A DNA stretch of 64,000 nt, from positions 1-64,000 of the forward strand of contig DKYT01000021.1 of assembly GCA_002492465.1 (NCBI GenBank). Direction: 5' to 3'. The stretch's first letter is position 1. Every line of letters starts with the position of its first letter. Shown piece by piece: positions 60,450 through 64,000 of this stretch. The notes beneath the pieces are model-generated. The model saw nothing but the letters and a program-made list of their open reading frames with translations. It did no database searches and was not told the origin of the DNA. This stretch comes from Lachnospiraceae bacterium UBA7093. Lineage in GTDB: Bacteria; Bacillota; Clostridia; Lachnospirales; Lachnospiraceae. The translations under genes were made by a program, and so were the position numbers.

Positions 60450-60461
60450 TGTTACAATAAG

Positions 60462-61814
60462 CTATTCAATGTGTAAAAGATGGGCTGCAATCTGAAAATA
60501 TACCAGCAAAGACAATACGTCTACAATAGTAGTGATAAAGGGGCTTGCCATCACCGCAGGGTCAAATCCGATCCGTTTGGCAAGCATGGGCAGCATACAG
60601 CCTACCATCTTTGCAATAATCACCGCTGCCACCAATGTCAGGCACACTACAAGCGCCACCATGATGGTGACCCGGTCCAGCAAAAGAAGCTTAATAAAGT
60701 TGGCGGCGGCAAGGGTTGCGCCGCACAATACCGCCACTCTGACTTCCTTCCACAATACCCGCAATGCGTCACGAAATTCTATTTCGTTCAGGGACAGACC
60801 ACGGATAATGGTAACGCTTGCCTGTCCTCCGGCATTTCCTCCCGTATCCATAAGCATGGGAATATAGGCGATCAATACGCCGTACGCCATCAGCGCGTCT
60901 TCAAATGCCGTGAGCACGCTTCCTGTCAGAGTCGCTGAGATCATCAGCAGCAAAAGCCAGGGCATACGCTTCTTCCAGGTTTCAATAACACTCGTTTTCA
61001 TATATGGTTTGTCCGATGGCACAATTGCCGCCATCTTTTCCATATCTTCCGTAGCCTCTTCCTGGAGAATATCAACGATATCGTCTACCGTGATAATCCC
61101 TACAAGGCGGTTTTCATTATCCACAACCGGCATTGCCGTAAAGTCGTATTTCTGGAACTGCCTTGCAACCTCCTCCTGATCCATCAGGGTATTGATAAAG
61201 ATTACATTTTCATGCATAATATCCCCAATCACCGCGTCTCCGGGGCTGATCAGCAGATAACGGAGCGCCACTGTTCCTACCAGCGTCCTCTTCGCATCCA
61301 GCACATAGCATATATTGATGGTTTCACTGTCCATTCCCACCTTTCTGATGCGGGCGACAGCGTCTTCTACCGTCATATTTTCTTTCAGATCTACGTACTC
61401 CACCGTCATAATGCTTCCGGCGGAATCCTCAGGATACCGAAGCAAATGATTGATATCTCTTCTGGTTTCCGGACTTGCATTGGCAAGCAGCTTTTTAACT
61501 ACATTAGCGGGCATCTCCTCCAAAAGGTCGGTAGCATCGTCCGCCATCAGATTGTTGATAATGCCAGCCGCATCCTTCTCCGAAAGGCTGGTAATAATAA
61601 ACTGCTGGCTTTCCACCTCCAGATACGAAAACACATCTGCCGCCATGCTTTTGGGTAGAATGCGAAAGATTTTCAGCAGTTCCGCCTCATCCAGCTCCTC
61701 CATAATCACCGCAATATCGGCTTCATTCATTTCTGCCATTTTCTGACGGAGTCTGGTGTACTGCTTTGTTTCCAATAGTTCCTTAACTACATCAAAATCC
61801 TTGATTTCTTCCAT
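60462..61814 (-). CDS. mgtE: Magnesium transporter MgtE
   Basis: 450 aa. Order: N-terminal helical MgtE_N domain (about 1-130), two CBS domains (about 130-255), then five membrane helices with the pore motif MDTGGNAGGQASVTIIRG. The soluble part closes the channel at high Mg2+ in the characterised homologue. A 36-codon ORF overlaps its start (61787-61897). No M-box riboswitch was recognised in the 135-nt gap. Confidence 0.96.
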   Translation of the reverse strand: MEEIKDFDVVKELLETKQYTRLRQKMAEMNEADIAVIMEELDEAELLKIFRILPKSMAADVFSYLEVESQQFIITSLSEKDAAGIINNLMADDATDLLEEMPANVVKKLLANASPETRRDINHLLRYPEDSAGSIMTVEYVDLKENMTVEDAVARIRKVGMDSETINICYVLDAKRTLVGTVALRYLLISPGDAVIGDIMHENVIFINTLMDQEEVARQFQKYDFTAMPVVDNENRLVGIITVDDIVDILQEEATEDMEKMAAIVPSDKPYMKTSVIETWKKRMPWLLLLMISATLTGSVLTAFEDALMAYGVLIAYIPMLMDTGGNAGGQASVTIIRGLSLNEIEFRDALRVLWKEVRVAVLCGATLAAANFIKLLLLDRVTIMVALVVCLTLVAAVIIAKMVGCMLPMLAKRIGFDPAVMASPFITTIVDVLSLLVYFQIAAHLLHIE

Positions 61815-61897
61815 AGCAATTCTCCTTGATATGTGATTTTTATGCTCCGCTCATGAGGAGGAATATCAGTACTACTGCCTACTATACTATTTTTCAT
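61787..61897 (-). CDS. Putative leader ORF (36 aa) overlapping the mgtE start
   Basis: ATG at 61897 is preceded by AAAGGTGG, and the frame continues past the mgtE start before ending at 61787, so it overlaps mgtE by 28 nt in a different frame. The product contains STDIPPHERS and other charged residues. Pro- and Asp-containing leaders of Mg2+ transporter genes are used in enteric bacteria to sense Mg2+ by ribosome behaviour. Whether this one does is speculation; the ORF might also be chance. Confidence 0.4.
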   Translation of the reverse strand: MKNSIVGSSTDIPPHERSIKITYQGELLWKKSRILM

Positions 61898-61949
61898 AAA
61901 AACCACCACCTTTCCAAGAACTGCTTTTTATTTAGAATCCTCTCTTACT

Positions 61950-62627
61950 TTAGCCCATCGAATCGCCTTTGTCAACGAATTGCTTGTCCATATCGTACCG
62001 GGCGCCCTTTTTTTTCACAGTCACTCTCCCTGCGGTTGCCTCAATCAACGCTTTTTCAACCGCTTCTTCCTGCTCCTTGGGGATTCGGATATCAAATTCC
62101 ACTTTATCCGTATAGTCGGATCTGAGAATCTGTATTCCCTTTGCGCCCAGAAGATGCTGTACCTTCCCTACCTCCGTATATTCCAGCATAAGGGTCATCT
62201 CTTCCTTATACTGCATCAGGGCGATCCCCGCATTTTCCAATCCTTTTTGAACCGCCTGGGTATAAGCGCGCACCAATCCGCCGGTTCCGAGAAGGGTTCC
62301 TCCGAAATATCTGGTCACAACCGCCACCACATCGGTCACCTCCGCCTTCAGAAGCACCTCCAGCATGGGCTTCCCAGCCGTACCTGCAGGCTCGCCGTCA
62401 TCACTGCATCTGGTCAGTTCTTTATTCCTTCCTATTATAAAAGCATGACAATTGTGCCTGGCGTCATAATGCTTTTTCTTAACTGCTTCTATAAAAGCCG
62501 CCGCTTCCTGTTCCGTGGAAGCCGGAGCCACACTGGCAATAAAATGTGATTTTTTTTCTTCGTATTCTCCATGTCCCTCCTGCCAGACCACCTTGTAGGC
62601 TGGAAATGGATTCCGTTCTTCCTTCAT
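61950..62627 (-). CDS. YigZ / IMPACT family protein
   Basis: 225 aa with the UPF0029 N-terminal domain (DARHNCHAFIIGRNKELTRCSDDGEPAGTAG read in parts, VVTRYFGGTLLGTGGLVRAY) and a C-terminal DUF1949-type domain. Members bind RNA or ribosomes and relate to the eukaryotic IMPACT protein; the bacterial role is not settled. Confidence 0.93.
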   Translation of the reverse strand: MKEERNPFPAYKVVWQEGHGEYEEKKSHFIASVAPASTEQEAAAFIEAVKKKHYDARHNCHAFIIGRNKELTRCSDDGEPAGTAGKPMLEVLLKAEVTDVVAVVTRYFGGTLLGTGGLVRAYTQAVQKGLENAGIALMQYKEEMTLMLEYTEVGKVQHLLGAKGIQILRSDYTDKVEFDIRIPKEQEEAVEKALIEATAGRVTVKKKGARYDMDKQFVDKGDSMG

Positions 62628-62749
62628 ACGCCGCCTCTTTCCCTTGCTGCTTTCTCCTATTTTCAGGATCCATATGTCTTGAAGTTTAGCACACAGGAGA
62701 ATAAAAGTGTATCAAATTGTGAATAATTCTTAATAAAATGTAAAAAAAC

Positions 62750-62778
62750 TTTATTTCAGTGCCACATTTTGGTATACT
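62750..62778 (+). promoter_or_regulatory. Promoter of the penicillin-binding protein gene
   Basis: TTTATT (62750-62755), 17-bp spacer, TATACT (62773-62778). Rest of the 200-bp gap holds nothing recognised. Confidence 0.55.
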
Positions 62779-62828
62779 CTAAGTATTGCAAATTTAAATC
62801 AGGTTTCAATCTACATGGAGGCATATAA

Positions 62829-64000
62829 ATGAACTACAGTAAAAAAGGGATTCGCGCCAGGCAAAAATCCCTGCATAAGAAAAGCCCAAAAGTGGGAAAG
62901 AAGATTCTTCTATCACTTTTAAATCTTTCCCTCCTTTGTGTTCTTGCGGTAGGCATCATAGGCGCAAGCATGGCTTTCGGAATTTTTAAGGGCGTTATCG
63001 ATACTGCGCCCAGCATCGAAAACGTGCAGGTTACCCCTACCGGTTTTTCCACTTTCGTCTACGATCTGGAGGGAAATCAAATCGGCAAGCTGATCTCCCA
63101 GAATGCGAACCGTATCCCGGTTACACAGGATATGATTCCCGAGGATCTTGCCCATGCCTTTGTTGCCATTGAAGACGAGCGTTTTTATGAGCACAACGGC
63201 ATCGACATTAAGGGTATTTTCAGAGCTGCCTATAACGGCATTACCCATGGCTTTCATTTTTCAGAGGGCGCCAGCACCATTACCCAGCAGCTCCTTAAAA
63301 ACAATGTTTTCACTGACTGGACAAGTGAAAAGGGCTTTGCCGACAGTATGAAGCGAAAGATTCAGGAGCAGTATCTTGCCATTGAACTGACCAAAACCAT
63401 GTCCAAGGATGAAGTGCTTCTTAATTATATGAATACCATTAACCTGGGGCAGAACACACTGGGTGTCCAGGCCGCTTCCCAGCGCTATTTTAACAAATCG
63501 GTGAATTCCCTTTCTCTTTCTGAATGCGCAGTCATTGCGGGAATTACCCAGAATCCTTCCAGGTACAATCCCATTTCCCACCCTGAGGACAACGCCAAAA
63601 GGCGTAAAAAGGTGCTGGATAACATGCTGGAACAGGGATACATTTCCCAGACGGAATATGATGCGGCAATTGCCGACGACGTTTATTCCCGCATACAGAT
63701 TGTAAACGAGGAGGTCGAAGAGACTCAGGTTAATACATACTTCGTGGACGCATTAACCGATGATGTGATGGACGATCTCCTTGCCGCCGGCTACAATGAA
63801 ACCCAGGCATTTACACTGCTTTACAGCGGTGGTCTTAAAATATACTCTACCCAGGATCCTCATATTCAAGCCATCTGCGACGAGGTCTTCTCCAATGAAG
63901 AAAACTACCCTGCCAATACCAGATGGTATTTAAACTATGCTTTAACTATCAAAAAGGCAAACGGAGAGTTTGAGAACCACAGCACGGAAATGTTCCGCGA
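62829..64000 (+). CDS. Class A penicillin-binding protein (PBP1A-like), 3' end beyond the window
   Basis: At least 390 aa, open at the window edge. A basic cytoplasmic N-terminus leads to one membrane helix (LLSLLNLSLLCVLAVGIIGASMAFG). The GT51 glycosyltransferase domain then shows its motifs: EDERFYEHNGID, GASTITQQLLKN, ELTKTMSKDEVLLNYMNTINLG and AGITQNPSRYNP. The transpeptidase domain is expected after the end. It polymerises glycan strands of peptidoglycan. GGAGG lies 8 nt before the ATG. Confidence 0.9.
   Translation, partial: MNYSKKGIRARQKSLHKKSPKVGKKILLSLLNLSLLCVLAVGIIGASMAFGIFKGVIDTAPSIENVQVTPTGFSTFVYDLEGNQIGKLISQNANRIPVTQDMIPEDLAHAFVAIEDERFYEHNGIDIKGIFRAAYNGITHGFHFSEGASTITQQLLKNNVFTDWTSEKGFADSMKRKIQEQYLAIELTKTMSKDEVLLNYMNTINLGQNTLGVQAASQRYFNKSVNSLSLSECAVIAGITQNPSRYNPISHPEDNAKRRKKVLDNMLEQGYISQTEYDAAIADDVYSRIQIVNEEVEETQVNTYFVDALTDDVMDDLLAAGYNETQAFTLLYSGGLKIYSTQDPHIQAICDEVFSNEENYPANTRWYLNYALTIKKANGEFENHSTEMFR

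Noticed and set aside
61815..61949. M-box (ykoK) riboswitch upstream of mgtE
   Set aside because: None of the conserved M-box core segments could be found; only the overlapping leader ORF was seen.
1..64000. tRNA, rRNA, prophage, IS element or CRISPR array
   Set aside because: No tRNA T-loop motifs with cloverleaf, transposase or integrase genes, or regular repeat-spacer arrays were found on either strand by reading.

Overview
The window reads as a chromosomal segment of a gut-type Clostridia, most likely Lachnospiraceae. The protein set supports this: HemZ, class III fructose-1,6-bisphosphatase, HPr with a Lys at the regulatory serine position, DUF1836, YerC, VTC/DUF4956/CotH, and an agr-type quorum-sensing locus. 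Base composition is medium-GC and the genes are compact, often with overlapping or convergent 3' ends. I found no rRNA or tRNA gene, prophage, insertion sequence or CRISPR array. The assignment to family level is inference from gene content.

Layout. 0.1-3.7 kb: XRE regulator and an agr locus split into agrB-agrD (+) and a convergent LytTR regulator/AgrC-type kinase pair (-). 3.7-6.9 kb: VTC-domain protein, DUF4956 membrane protein and CotH-family kinase, driven by one promoter. 6.9-17.2 kb: hemZ, glmS with its ribozyme, a DUF3048 lipoprotein, an MBL hydrolase, the (p)ppGpp synthetase/hydrolase, and groES-groEL under a perfect CIRCE operator. 17.3-20.6 kb: degenerate GGDEF protein, an unknown protein and a GH25 lysozyme-like protein. 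20.8-24.2 kb: KdpDE-like two-component system and a Na+-dependent neurotransmitter-type symporter. 24.2-29.9 kb: DUF362, PAP2, a GLUG/LysM surface protein, an AlbA_2 regulator with an apparent internal deletion, and a small membrane protein. 29.9-34.8 kb: galactose operon (MFS permease, AraC regulator, galK, galT). 34.9-38 kb: ptsH-ptsI, and a thioredoxin facing a Crp/Fnr regulator. 38-45.8 kb: rlmD, a small membrane protein, pcrA and a YdjGHI-like SPFH/zinc-ribbon module. 46-51.4 kb: orphan ABC binding protein, ECF sigma/anti-sigma operon, DUF1836, YerC, pseudo-M23 protein and a cold-shock protein. 51.5-57.5 kb: eukaryotic-type hisA, lipoprotein, fbp, dapB and dapA under a lysine riboswitch, and a corrinoid adenosyltransferase. 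57.7-64 kb: double-OB SSB-like protein, typA, mgtE with an overlapping leader ORF, yigZ, and the start of a class A penicillin-binding protein cut by the window end.

Regulation is unusually legible here. RNA switches (glmS ribozyme, lysine riboswitch with its terminator), CIRCE, many sigma-A type promoters with 16-18 bp spacers, and shared bidirectional terminators can be read directly. The points most worth a second look are: an AgrD peptide whose ring residue appears to be Ser rather than Cys; a family of about 35-bp hairpin repeats that share an exact 15-mer, with one fragment inside a sensor-kinase gene; a large palindrome at the dapA promoter carrying back-to-back promoters; a PspA-less YdjGHI-like module; and an overlapping leader ORF before mgtE.
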